Assembly (NCBI RefSeq): GCF_025200925.1
Contig: NZ_CP104174.1
Coordinates: 3,906,001-3,970,000 of the forward strand
Reading direction: 5' to 3'
From: Bradyrhizobium sp. CB1015
GTDB taxonomy: Bacteria > Pseudomonadota > Alphaproteobacteria > Rhizobiales > Xanthobacteraceae
Length of the DNA: 64,000 bases
The position numbers and the translations under genes are program-made. Positions 34,380 through 42,598 of the stretch are shown here, one piece after another. The notes beneath the pieces are model-generated. The model did no database searches and was not told the origin of the DNA. It saw only the letters and a list, made by a program, of their open reading frames with translations. The first letter of the stretch is position 1. Each line of letters begins with the position of its first letter.

Positions 34380-36080
34380 ATGCAGGCATTTTTCCAGTTC
34401 TTGCAGCAGTACCCGTATTTGCTGCTGTTCTTCGTGGTCGGTCTCGCCGTCTATATCGGCCGGGCCAGCATCAAGGGCTATGGCCTCGGCATGGTCGCCG
34501 GTGCCATCGTGGTCGGCGCGGGCATCTCGGTCTGGGCATCCAGCTATGGCGTGAAGCTGGAGCTGAATAACTTTGCCAAGAGCCTGTTCTACTATCTCTT
34601 CATGTACGGCGTCGGCCTGCGCGTCGGTCCATCCTTCGTCAACAGCCTGAGGGGCGACGGCGTCAAGTTCCTGTTCCTCGCCGTGGTATCGAGCGTGATC
34701 GGCCTGGCGCTGGTCGTGATCGGCGCAAAGCTGTTCGCACTTCCGCCCGGTGCAGCCGGCGGTATGCTGGCGGGATCGCAGACCATGTCGGCGGCGATCG
34801 GTTCGGCCGAGCAGGCCGTCACGTCAGGTGTCGTGAAACTGCCTCCGGGCATGAAGCCGGAAGAGGCCTCCGGCATGATCGCCCTGTCCTACGGCATCAC
34901 CTATATCTGGGGCACCGTCGGCATCATCCTGATCTGCAAATATCTGCCGCGCTGGTGGGGCGTCGATGCCAAGGCTGCCGCGAAGAAGTATGAGCAGGAG
35001 TTCGGCGTCAAGGATCTCGAAGGCGGCGGCCTGACCGGCTACCGTCAGTTCGGTCTGCGCGCCTACCGGCTGGAGAATCCCGCGACGGTAGGGATGAGCA
35101 TCGCCAAATTCCGCGCGGTCAATCCGGAATACCGGATCGTCAATGTCGGGCGCAATGGCCACCCTCAGGGCGCCGATCCTGAGCTCGTGCTGCAGAAGGG
35201 CGATATCGTCGCGCTGGGCGGCTCGACCGAGCATCTGACCGAGAAGATGGGGCTGATTGGTCCGGAGGTCGCTGATGCCAAGACGCTCGGTATACCCATG
35301 GACCAGGCTGAAATCGTCGTCTTCAACAAGGACGTCGTCGGGCGCACTTTCGAATCCTTCCGCGACACGGCCATCGCCGGCCAACTGCAGGTGACCAAGG
35401 TCGAGCGGGGCGGCGTGCAGATCCCGGCCGGTCTCAAGACCAAGCTGGAACGCATGGACATCGTCTCGGTGGTCGGCCTGAAGTCGGCGGTCAACGAGCT
35501 CGGCGAGATGTGGGGCCGCATCGCGCGCGCCAACACTTCGACGGACCTGCTGACGCTGTCGATCGGCATGATCATCGGCTTCCTGATCGGCATGATCGAA
35601 TTCCCCGCCTTCGGTGCCAAGGTCGGCCTCGGCAATGCCGGCGGCCTCTTGCTGTCCGGCGTGATCGTGTCCTCGATCGTGTCGCGTCTTCGCTTCTTCG
35701 GCAACACGCCGAATGCGGCGCGAAACGTGCTCGAGGATCTCGGCCTCGTCGTGTTCGTCGCGATCGTCGGCGTCAATGCTGGCGCCGGCCTGTTGGCCCA
35801 GCTCACCGGCGCCCTCGCGCTCAAGATCTTCATCGTCGGCTTCATCGCGTGCACGATCCCGCCGTTCATCGTCTGGGCGATCGGATTCCACGTCTTCAAG
35901 ATCAATCCGGCGGTGCTGATGGGCGGCGTTGCCGGCGCGCGCTCGCATTCCGGCCCGTGCCGCGAGGCCGCGGTCGAGATCCAGAGCTCCGTGCCCTGGA
36001 TCGGATTCCCGGTCGGTTACGCCGTGTCGGGCATCCTTCTCACCATCTTCGGCTACTTCGCCATGATCCTGGCTCAATAA
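34380..36080 (+). CDS. AspT/YidE-type antiporter (copy B), linked to decarboxylase
   Basis: A 566-residue paralogue of the protein at 27267. It has helices at about 10-60 and 75-180, a soluble middle with TrkA-C-like domains (about 210-380, including LVLQKGDIVALGG), then a second helical block with GNAGGLLLSG and GGVAGARSHSG. It starts 17 bases after the decarboxylase gene with a TGGAGGGG site. In aspartate-fermenting lactobacilli AspT exchanges aspartate for alanine and works with a decarboxylase to make proton motive force; a similar partnership is likely here with a different enzyme family. Confidence 0.88.
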   Translation: MQAFFQFLQQYPYLLLFFVVGLAVYIGRASIKGYGLGMVAGAIVVGAGISVWASSYGVKLELNNFAKSLFYYLFMYGVGLRVGPSFVNSLRGDGVKFLFLAVVSSVIGLALVVIGAKLFALPPGAAGGMLAGSQTMSAAIGSAEQAVTSGVVKLPPGMKPEEASGMIALSYGITYIWGTVGIILICKYLPRWWGVDAKAAAKKYEQEFGVKDLEGGGLTGYRQFGLRAYRLENPATVGMSIAKFRAVNPEYRIVNVGRNGHPQGADPELVLQKGDIVALGGSTEHLTEKMGLIGPEVADAKTLGIPMDQAEIVVFNKDVVGRTFESFRDTAIAGQLQVTKVERGGVQIPAGLKTKLERMDIVSVVGLKSAVNELGEMWGRIARANTSTDLLTLSIGMIIGFLIGMIEFPAFGAKVGLGNAGGLLLSGVIVSSIVSRLRFFGNTPNAARNVLEDLGLVVFVAIVGVNAGAGLLAQLTGALALKIFIVGFIACTIPPFIVWAIGFHVFKINPAVLMGGVAGARSHSGPCREAAVEIQSSVPWIGFPVGYAVSGILLTIFGYFAMILAQ

Positions 36081-36094
36081 GGGGAAGACACGTC

Positions 36095-36535
36095 ATGAGA
36101 AAACTGATCTTCGGCGCCGTCCTGGTCGCCTCGCTCGCAACTGTTGCCGGCTTCAGCACATCGGCGCGTGCCGATACCGGCCAGGTTGCGGTCGTCTTCA
36201 CCAAGGGTGGCTTCATCGTCGGCGCCGGTGGCGGAGAGGGCGTTTTGGTCTACCGGGGCAAGAAATATCCGTTCACGGTGTCTGGCATGAGCGTGGGCCT
36301 CACCATCGGGGCGTCGACCACGAAGTTCGTCGGCCGCGCCCTCAATTTGAAGGGGCCGGCTTCCATCGAAGGCACTTATGCCGTGGGAGGAGCAGGTGGG
36401 GCAGTCGCCGCAGGTGCTGGCGCGGTTCAGTTGCAGAACAGCAATGGCGTGATCCTTCAGCTCAGCGGTCCCAAGGTCGGCGCGGAAGTATCGGCTGCCG
36501 TCGGCGGCGTCACAATCCGCCTGAAATCGAGTTGA
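36095..36535 (+). CDS. Small exported glycine-rich protein (paralogue of 45185-45649)
   Basis: A 146-residue protein with a signal peptide (about residues 1-26, ending SARA) and a mature domain of repeated glycine-rich strands. It contains GGFIVGAGGGEGVLVYRG, YPFTVSGMSVG and ASIEGTYAVGGAGGAVA. A close relative lies at 45185-45649. The pattern looks like the DUF1134/SYLF-like envelope beta proteins, but I am not sure of the family. It follows the antiporter by 14 bases and probably ends the decarboxylase unit. Function unknown; envelope location is likely. Confidence 0.7.
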   Translation: MRKLIFGAVLVASLATVAGFSTSARADTGQVAVVFTKGGFIVGAGGGEGVLVYRGKKYPFTVSGMSVGLTIGASTTKFVGRALNLKGPASIEGTYAVGGAGGAVAAGAGAVQLQNSNGVILQLSGPKVGAEVSAAVGGVTIRLKSS

Positions 36536-36544
36536 ACGGCCAGC

Positions 36545-36572
36545 GCAGCGCGCCCGTTCACGTGCGCGCTGC
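36545..36572 (+). terminator. GC-rich hairpin after decarboxylase-antiporter unit
   Basis: GCAGCGCGC pairs perfectly with GCGCGCTGC across a 10-base loop, starting 9 bases after the stop codon at 36535. No run of T follows, so it may be a transcript-end stabiliser or a Rho-assisted stop, not a classical intrinsic terminator. Confidence 0.5.
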
Positions 36573-36603
36573 AGGAGCCCACCTCACAAAGCCTTCGTCT
36601 TGT

Positions 36604-36617
36604 TGATTCAAATCAAG
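36604..36617. promoter_or_regulatory. FixK/FNR box upstream of Gly/His-rich exported protein
   Basis: TTGATTCAAATCAA lies 107 bases before the start codon at 36724. Class II spacing predicts a start near 36652 and a 72-base leader, longer than at the other boxes in the window. Confidence 0.82.
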
Positions 36618-36723
36618 CTCGAATCGGATCGGTACCCGACCTTATCGTCGGGTGCCTATCTCGGTCGTGCGGCGGCATCATCCAAGAGCGAGTGATGGCA
36701 CCCCAATCATAGGAGGAGATGCC

Positions 36724-37173
36724 ATGCTTCGTTATCTTCTGGCTGCTCTTGCGGCTTTTGTCCTGCTCACCGTCAGCCTCATTCCCGACGATGCTTTCGC
36801 TCGTCGCGGTGGTGGCGGCTTTCATGGCGGCGGAGCGCGTGCAGGTGGCTTTCATGGCGGAGGTTTCCGCGGTGGTGCTGTTCATGCTGGCCGCATCCAT
36901 GGCGGGCATCGCGTCGCCGGAGGTCCGCGCTCTGCTCATCCGATAGCCGGTCGTCCCGGACGCTATCCAGTCGCAGGTCGTCCGGGTCGTCCCGTCGCCG
37001 GTTATCCGGGATATCGTCCTGGCTACGGCTGGGGCCGCGCGGCCTATGGCGCCGCCGCGGTTGGGGCCGCGGCTGCGGGCGCTTACGGCGCTTACGGCTA
37101 CTACAACAACAGCTGTTATCAGGACACCTACGGCAATTGGGTCTGCCCGCAGCGATACCCGTATGGCTATTGA
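36724..37173 (+). CDS. Exported Gly/His/Arg-rich low-complexity protein
   Basis: A 149-residue protein with a signal peptide (MLRYLLAALAAFVLLTVSLI to DAFA) and then repeats of the types GGGFHGGG, GGFHGGGFRGG and GRPGRYPVAG, ending in a tyrosine-rich tail with two cysteines (NNSCYQDTYGNWVCPQRY). The C-terminal C-x10-C motif occurs in many small rhizobial exported proteins. Histidines in the HGG repeats could bind metal. The ATG has AGGAGG 8 bases upstream. Function unknown; induced by low oxygen if the FixK box is real. Confidence 0.75.
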   Translation: MLRYLLAALAAFVLLTVSLIPDDAFARRGGGGFHGGGARAGGFHGGGFRGGAVHAGRIHGGHRVAGGPRSAHPIAGRPGRYPVAGRPGRPVAGYPGYRPGYGWGRAAYGAAAVGAAAAGAYGAYGYYNNSCYQDTYGNWVCPQRYPYGY

Positions 37174-37196
37174 GCGATTGACGGCAGCATCAGGCC

Positions 37197-37304
37197 CCTA
37201 GAGCATGATCCGGAAAAGTGTGCAGCGGTTTTCCGAAAAGATCGTGCTCAAACAATAACCTCAAGCGCGATGACGATTCATCCTAATCGCATCGCGCTTT
37301 AGCG
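37197..37304. repeat. Palindromic intergenic repeat, copy 2 (inverted relative to copy 1)
   Basis: Reverse complement of the element at 5875-5980 with few differences. The arms AGAGCATGATCCGGAAAA and TTTTCCGAAAAGATCGTGCT are followed by GCGCGATGACGATTC pairing with AATCGCATCGCGC. Like copy 1 it fills the gap between two convergent genes and may stop transcription in both directions. Confidence 0.85.
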
Positions 37305-37316
37305 GCCTGATGCTGC

Positions 37317-38117
37317 TCAATAGCGCTGCGCGACGAAATTCATTTGCTTGAGGCTGGTCTGGTCGTTGTAGCGTCCCTTGTCGGAGCGCTTCGGCAACTT
37401 GATCTTGTCCTTCTTGATGCGCTTGTAGGAGATGGCGCCGAGAAGATGGGAGATGCAGTTCAGCCGCGCCCTTCGTTTGTCGTCAGAGCGGACGATGTAC
37501 CAGGGTGCCTCCTTCGTGCTGGTCTTCTTCAGCATCACGTCGCGCGCCCGCGAATAGTCGTACCACCGCCGGAAGGATTCCAGGTCCATCGGACTGAGCT
37601 TCCACTGCCGGACCGGGTCGTCGATGCGGGCCTTGAAGCGGCGCTCCTGCTCGTCCATGCCGACCTCGAGCCAGATCTTGATCAGGATGATGCCGCCGTC
37701 GATGACGTATTTCTCCATCTGCGGGCACAGGTTGAGGAAGCGCTCGTGCTCGGCGGGAGTGCAGAAGCCCATGACGTATTCGACGCCGGCGCGGTTGTAC
37801 CAGCTCCGGTCGAAGATCACGATCTCACCGCCGGCCGGAAATCGCTCCATATAGCGCTGGAAGAACAACTGCGTCTTCTCGCGGTCGGATGGCGCGGGCA
37901 GGGCGACGACCCGGAACACGCGCGGGCTGACCTTCTCGGTGATGGCCTTGATCGTCCCGCCCTTGCCGGCGGCATCCCGGCCCTCGAACAGGATGATGAC
38001 GCGGAGCTTGTTTTCCCGCACGTAGTCCTGGAGGTGGCACAGCTCGACCTGGAGCTTCTCGAGCTCCTTCTCGTAATCCTTCCGCTTCATCCGCTCTGCA
38101 GCTGCGCCATTGGCCAT
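37317..38117 (-). CDS. Polyphosphate kinase 2 family protein
   Basis: A 266-residue PPK2 enzyme. Walker A reads GRDAAGKGG (about residues 46-54); the lid/Walker B region is FDRSWYNRAGVEYVMG, and the helix SPMDLESFRRWYDYSRA is typical. PPK2 enzymes phosphorylate nucleoside mono- or diphosphates with polyphosphate. Class (ADP versus AMP/GDP preference) cannot be settled by eye. It is second in a leftward unit after a 150-residue protein; that unit shares a FixK box with the DUF3302/HlyD genes. Confidence 0.93.
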   Translation of the reverse strand: MANGAAAERMKRKDYEKELEKLQVELCHLQDYVRENKLRVIILFEGRDAAGKGGTIKAITEKVSPRVFRVVALPAPSDREKTQLFFQRYMERFPAGGEIVIFDRSWYNRAGVEYVMGFCTPAEHERFLNLCPQMEKYVIDGGIILIKIWLEVGMDEQERRFKARIDDPVRQWKLSPMDLESFRRWYDYSRARDVMLKKTSTKEAPWYIVRSDDKRRARLNCISHLLGAISYKRIKKDKIKLPKRSDKGRYNDQTSLKQMNFVAQRY

Positions 38118-38128
38118 GCCGGTCCGTC

Positions 38129-38581
38129 CTAATCGTCCCAGGAAATGGTCACGCCGATGTCGCCGGGCACGCCGCCGGGAAAATCGATGATTTGATAGGA
38201 GATGCGGTAGCCGCGCGGCTTCAGATAATCGGTCCAGAGCTGGAAGATCTCCTTGGGGATTCCGGTCAGAGTGTTCTCCCAGCCCTTCTCCATCTGATTG
38301 ATGGCGCGGCCTTTGTCCGTGCAGAGCGAGTTGGGGAAGCGATAGACCAGTACTTCCGTGAGGCCGTTGCGCACCGCGCGCTGGATGACGGTCGAGGCGA
38401 GCTTGATCTTTTCCTCCTCGGTCTTGCCCGACGGCTTGCTCAAGCGCTCGATCAAGGCGCGCTTCTCTGCCTCGGCCGCAGCGGCAAGGCGGACATATTC
38501 GTCGGCCTTTTCAGCTTCCTTCAGGGCGGCTTCCTTACGAATCTGGGCGGCGCTGGGAATGAGATCGTCTAGGCCGGGCAT
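38129..38581 (-). CDS. Uncharacterised 150-residue protein upstream of PPK2
   Basis: I do not recognise this family. The N-terminal half is a charged, alanine-rich helix, possibly coiled coil (AALKEAEKADEYVRLAAAAE). The C-terminal half is a compact domain with VLVYRFPNSLCTDKGRAINQ and ending FPGGVPGDIGVTISWDD. There is no signal peptide or membrane segment. The ATG at 38581 has AGGAG 12 bases upstream; an in-frame TTG at 38608 is less likely. PPK2 starts 11 bases after its stop, so the two are probably co-translated and may work together. Confidence 0.75.
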   Translation of the reverse strand: MPGLDDLIPSAAQIRKEAALKEAEKADEYVRLAAAAEAEKRALIERLSKPSGKTEEEKIKLASTVIQRAVRNGLTEVLVYRFPNSLCTDKGRAINQMEKGWENTLTGIPKEIFQLWTDYLKPRGYRISYQIIDFPGGVPGDIGVTISWDD

Positions 38582-38649
38582 GGCGGGCGGCTCCTGATGG
38601 TTGTCCAATCAGCATGCGGCAGACGCTAGGTCGGCCCAAACGCGCTCCC

Positions 38650-38663
38650 TTGACTCAAATCAA
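38650..38663. promoter_or_regulatory. FixK/FNR box between PPK2 unit and DUF3302/HlyD unit
   Basis: TTGACTCAAATCAA sits between divergent genes. Predicted class II starts are near 38615 leftward (34-base leader) and 38698 rightward (26-base leader to the TTG at 38724). One box can serve both units. Confidence 0.83.
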
Positions 38664-38723
38664 ACAAACGCGAACATACCCGACCACAGTGCTGCCCATC
38701 CACGTTTTGACCGGGAGAGACGT

Positions 38724-39170
38724 TTGAGCGAGCAGCTTCATCCGATGGCACCGCATCATCTGCCGTTCTATCTCGCACCGGGGAGCGGGACCGACACGCT
38801 GATGGTGGTGATGGGCGTATTCCTGATCGGGATCGTGCTCTGGGTCGGCACGCTCTATTGGAAACTGCACAGCCTGCCCGAGCGGATGGCGCACAAATCG
38901 CAAAAATTGCAGTTCGAGTTCGTTGCGGTGCTCGGCCTGATCTCGCTTTTCACGCACATGCACATCTTCTGGATCGCCGGCCTGCTCCTCGCGATGATCG
39001 ATCTTCCGGATTTCGGTACGCCGCTGCGCAGCATTGCAGGGTCCGTCGAGAAGATCGCCGACGCGGCGCCGGCCTCCGATGCGGGGGAAGTCCAGGCCGA
39101 GGCAGCCGTCGCGCCGCCTCCCGCGGACAAGCCGGGGCCCGCGAAGGAGAAGGAGCGCAGTCATGCTTGA
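38724..39170 (+). CDS. DUF3302 family inner-membrane protein (YiaW-like)
   Basis: A 148-residue protein with two hydrophobic segments, about 25-45 and 65-90, the latter in the pattern LISLFTHMHIFWIAGLLLAMID that resembles the DUF3302 WVSLFTLHV-WPF-W stretch. The C-terminal tail is rich in Ala/Pro/Glu/Lys. The start is taken as TTG at 38724 with GGGAGAGA 5 bases before it, because longer frames would begin upstream of the transcript expected from the FixK box; ATG 38745 is an alternative. It overlaps the HlyD gene by 8 bases, the same pairing as yiaW/yiaV in enteric bacteria. Confidence 0.72.
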   Translation: MSEQLHPMAPHHLPFYLAPGSGTDTLMVVMGVFLIGIVLWVGTLYWKLHSLPERMAHKSQKLQFEFVAVLGLISLFTHMHIFWIAGLLLAMIDLPDFGTPLRSIAGSVEKIADAAPASDAGEVQAEAAVAPPPADKPGPAKEKERSHA

Positions 39171-40398
39171 GCTGCTGATCTGCTCGCTCGTGACGATCCT
39201 GCCGGACTATCTCTACCGGCGCTACGCGCAAGGCAAGCGCTTCGGCAAGGAGATCACGCTGTTCTCGGTCTGGCACGAGCTGCGTTGGGGCATCACGGCC
39301 TGCCTGATGCTGACGATCTCGTTGATCACGATGATCTTCTATTTCCATCCGGCAACGCCGTCCGCGACGCTGTACTTCCGCACCGTGCCGATTCTTCCCG
39401 AAGGCTCGGGCCGTGTCGCCGAGGTCAAGGTCGGGTTCAGCGCGCCGGTCAAGAAGGGCGATGTTCTGTTCACGCTCGACAGCTCGAAGCAGCAGGCTGC
39501 GTTCGAGACCGCCAAGCGGAAGGTGGCAGAGGTCGATGCCGCCATGCAGACGGCGCAGGCCGATGTGGTCAAGGCCGAGGCGCAGATCGGCGAGGCGAAA
39601 GCCAACTATCAGCAGGCCAAGGATGAGCTCGAGGTCAAGACCGAGCTCCAGCGCCGCAATCCGGGCATCGTTCCGCAGCGGGATATCGAAAAGCTCCAGG
39701 TCCTGGTCGACCAGCGCCAGGCGGGCGTCGATGCCGCAACGGCCGTGAAACAATCCGCATCTCTGCAGGTCTCCGTCCTGCTGCCGGCTCAAAAGGCCAG
39801 CGCTGAAGCCGCGCTCGACCAGGCCCAGGTCGATCTCGACAAGACGGTGGTCCGTGCCGGGATTGACGGGCGGGTCGAGCAGTTCCTGGTTCGCCCCGGC
39901 GACGTCGTCAACCAGCTGATGCGCCCGGCCGGCATCCTCATTCCGGAACAGGCCGGCCGAAAGGTTCTTCAGGCCGGCTTCGGTCAGATTGAGGCGCAGG
40001 TGATGAAGACCGGCATGGTCGCGGAAGCGGCCTGCATATCGAAGCCCTGGGTCATCATCCCCATGGTGATCACGACCGTGCAGGACTACATCGCAGCCGG
40101 GCAATTCCGGTCCGGCGAGCAATTGCTGGAAGCGCAGAATGCGGTCCGTCCCGGCACGATCCTGGTGTTCCTGGAGCCGCTCTACAAGGGCGGTCTCGAC
40201 GGTGTGACGCCGGGCTCGAGCTGCGTCGTCAATGCCTACACCAGCAATCACGAGGAGATCTCGGCCAAGGACACCCCGACCAGCCGAAAGATCGCGCTGC
40301 ACGTCGTGGATGGCGTCGGCCTCGTACATGCGCTGCTGCTGCGGATCCAGGCGCTGCTGCTGCCGATCCAGACGCTCGTGCTGAGCGGCGGGCATTGA
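39163..40398 (+). CDS. HlyD family membrane-fusion protein (YiaV-like)
   Basis: A 411-residue membrane-anchored periplasmic adaptor. One N-terminal transmembrane helix (about 40-60) is followed by a lipoyl half (VKKGDVLFTLDSS), a long helical hairpin (about 115-215, rich in Ala/Gln/Glu) and the second lipoyl/beta-barrel part (VRAGIDGRVEQFLVRPGDVV). No ABC, MFS or RND pump or outer-membrane channel gene is next to it; only the DUF3302 gene is coupled. It may serve a distant pump or work with DUF3302 alone. Confidence 0.85.
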   Translation: MLELLICSLVTILPDYLYRRYAQGKRFGKEITLFSVWHELRWGITACLMLTISLITMIFYFHPATPSATLYFRTVPILPEGSGRVAEVKVGFSAPVKKGDVLFTLDSSKQQAAFETAKRKVAEVDAAMQTAQADVVKAEAQIGEAKANYQQAKDELEVKTELQRRNPGIVPQRDIEKLQVLVDQRQAGVDAATAVKQSASLQVSVLLPAQKASAEAALDQAQVDLDKTVVRAGIDGRVEQFLVRPGDVVNQLMRPAGILIPEQAGRKVLQAGFGQIEAQVMKTGMVAEAACISKPWVIIPMVITTVQDYIAAGQFRSGEQLLEAQNAVRPGTILVFLEPLYKGGLDGVTPGSSCVVNAYTSNHEEISAKDTPTSRKIALHVVDGVGLVHALLLRIQALLLPIQTLVLSGGH

Positions 40399-40546
40399 AC
40401 GAGAGTACAGGACGAGACGAGACCATGGGCGGGTGGTCGCGCGCTGCTGAGGCCCGCCTCGGGGCTGTCCGTGCGCTGCAATCCCCGCTAAAATTGCCGG
40501 AGATCGCAGTCAGCGAAAGCTGCGGGGAGTGGAGCTGAGCGGGTGC

Positions 40547-42427
40547 ATGTCCACAGATGCGGTCAGGCCGGTTGCGGCTGCGTGGCTTTGTCTCGGCCTC
40601 TTGCTTGCCGGGTGCATGCTATGCGGTCCTGCGCGCGCGGAACCGGCCCCGGCAACGCGCAGCGAGCCCAAGCGTGTGCTGATGCTGCATTCCTTCGGGC
40701 GCGATTTCTTGCCCTGGAGCGAGTACGCACGCAGTATCAAGACCAATCTCGAGGAGCGCTCTCCTTGGCCGCTCGATATCCAGGAACATACGCTTCTTAC
40801 CGCCCGGTTCATCGCGCCAGGTCCTGAGGGGCCCTTCGTCGAATATCTTGGCTCGCTGTACGAAGGGCGGCCACCTGACATCGTGATGAGCATTGGCGGA
40901 CCGGCGGCAGGGTTCGTGCAAAGGCATCGCGAGAAGCTGTTTTCGAAGGCGCCAATGGTCCTCACCACAGTCGAGGAACGATTGATCGACCGAGCACGCC
41001 TGACCAGGAACGATGCGGTAGTGTCAGTCCGTAACGAATTCGTCACGGCCTTCCGCAACGTTCTGCAGGTGCTGCCGGACACGCAGACGATAGCCCTTGT
41101 CATTGGCGCGTCTGCGTTGGAGAAATTCTGGCTCGAAGAGGTCAAGCGGGACGTCAAGCCGCTCGAAGGCCGGGTTTCGTTCGTTTGGTACGGCGATCTG
41201 TCGTTCGAGGACATCCTGAAACGGGCGTCGACGCTTCCACCGCACACGGTTCTGTTCTGGGGGTTGATGTCGGTCGACGCGGCGGGTGTCGTTCATGATG
41301 GAAACCTTGCCTTGCATCGCCTTCAGGCCGTCGCGAACGCCCCAATTTTCTGCTTTGAGGAGTCGTTCTTCGGACGCGACATTGTCGGCGGTCCGATGCA
41401 TTCAATTCCTGAACTCGGCCAAAAGACCGCCGATGCGGCACTGCGAATTCTGGGCGGGGAAGAGCCTGCAAACGTCAGAATTGAACCGATCGCATATGCT
41501 GCTCCCAAATACGATTGGCGGGAGTTGCAGCGCTGGGGCATCAGCGAGAGTCGCCTGCCCCCGGGAAGCACCATCCTGTTTCGCGAGCCGAGTATCTGGC
41601 AGCGCTATCACTGGCAGATGCTGATGATCTCGGCCGTGTTCCTGGTCCAGGCCGGACTCATCAGCGGGCTCCTGCACGAGCGTCGCCGCCGGCGGGTTGC
41701 CGAAGTCGAATCGCGTCAGCGCCTGACGGAACTCGCCCACGTCAACCGCTACTCGGCCGTTGGCGAGCTGACGACCTCGATCGCGCATGAACTGAACCAG
41801 CCCCTCGGATCGATTCTGACCAATGCCGAAACGGCAGAGCTCATGCTCAAGGCTGCCCAGCCCGATCTGGTCGAGATCCAGCAGATCCTCGCCGACATCA
41901 GAAGGGACGACCAACGGGCGAGCGAGGTGATCCGGAGGCTGCGCAGCGTTCTGAAGAAGACCCCGTTCGAGGTCAAGAACATCGAGCTCAACGATACGGT
42001 GCGCGAAGCAATTGGTCTCGTGAAGGCCCTCGCCCAGGGGCGCCGGATCACGTTGAGCTATCTGCCGGTCATGGCCGGCCTTCACGTCAAGGGCGATCCG
42101 GTCCAGCTTCAGCAGGTCATTCTCAACCTGATCATCAACGCGATGGATGCGATCTCCGACGCCGACACCGGAAAGCGGGAGGTCAGCGTCGCGACCATGC
42201 GTGCCGGCAATCAGGCCGAAATCAGGATCACTGATACCGGGCCTGGAATGGCCGCCTCCGACCTCGCAAACGTCTTCGATCCGTTCTTCACGACCAAACC
42301 GCAAGGCATGGGCATGGGGCTTGCGATCGCCAGAACCATCATCGAAGCCCATCACGGCACGATCTCCGCGGCGAACCAGCCGGCGGCAGGCGCACTGTTC
42401 ACGATCCGGCTTCCGATTGCGCGCTGA
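40547..42427 (+). CDS. Sensor histidine kinase with periplasmic ABC-substrate-binding-like sensor
   Basis: A 626-residue membrane kinase. The N-terminus carries a signal/lipobox-like segment (LGLLLAGC); residues about 40-330 form an extracytoplasmic domain of the ABC substrate-binding (periplasmic) type beginning KRVLMLHSFGRDFLPW. A transmembrane helix follows (about 355-380), then a DHp domain with H414 (SIAHELNQPLGSI) and a HATPase domain with NLIINAMDAI, DTGPGM and GMGMGLAI. A GTG at 40529 is an alternative start. No response regulator is adjacent, and no FixK box was seen upstream. Its partner could be the FixJ-like protein at 24591. Confidence 0.88.
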   Translation: MSTDAVRPVAAAWLCLGLLLAGCMLCGPARAEPAPATRSEPKRVLMLHSFGRDFLPWSEYARSIKTNLEERSPWPLDIQEHTLLTARFIAPGPEGPFVEYLGSLYEGRPPDIVMSIGGPAAGFVQRHREKLFSKAPMVLTTVEERLIDRARLTRNDAVVSVRNEFVTAFRNVLQVLPDTQTIALVIGASALEKFWLEEVKRDVKPLEGRVSFVWYGDLSFEDILKRASTLPPHTVLFWGLMSVDAAGVVHDGNLALHRLQAVANAPIFCFEESFFGRDIVGGPMHSIPELGQKTADAALRILGGEEPANVRIEPIAYAAPKYDWRELQRWGISESRLPPGSTILFREPSIWQRYHWQMLMISAVFLVQAGLISGLLHERRRRRVAEVESRQRLTELAHVNRYSAVGELTTSIAHELNQPLGSILTNAETAELMLKAAQPDLVEIQQILADIRRDDQRASEVIRRLRSVLKKTPFEVKNIELNDTVREAIGLVKALAQGRRITLSYLPVMAGLHVKGDPVQLQQVILNLIINAMDAISDADTGKREVSVATMRAGNQAEIRITDTGPGMAASDLANVFDPFFTTKPQGMGMGLAIARTIIEAHHGTISAANQPAAGALFTIRLPIAR

Positions 42428-42528
42428 GAGATGATCCGCGTCTCTCAGGGGCGGGCTGTTTCGGCCAAAAAATCCTTGTCGAATGCTCGTGTGTCCTTGC
42501 GCTGCGGCAGCCTGGACGGCTCTTTTCG

Positions 42529-42542
42529 TTGATCTCGATCAA
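42529..42542. promoter_or_regulatory. FixK/FNR box upstream of DUF3300-DUF2950 unit
   Basis: TTGATCTCGATCAA is a perfect palindrome. Class II spacing predicts a start near 42577, 22 bases before the ATG at 42599, with the GAGGGAGG site inside that leader. Confidence 0.88.
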
Positions 42543-42598
42543 CAAATGCCGGCGCCCCGGCTTGATCCTCCCGCACTGGAAGTCCGAGGGAGGATGTG

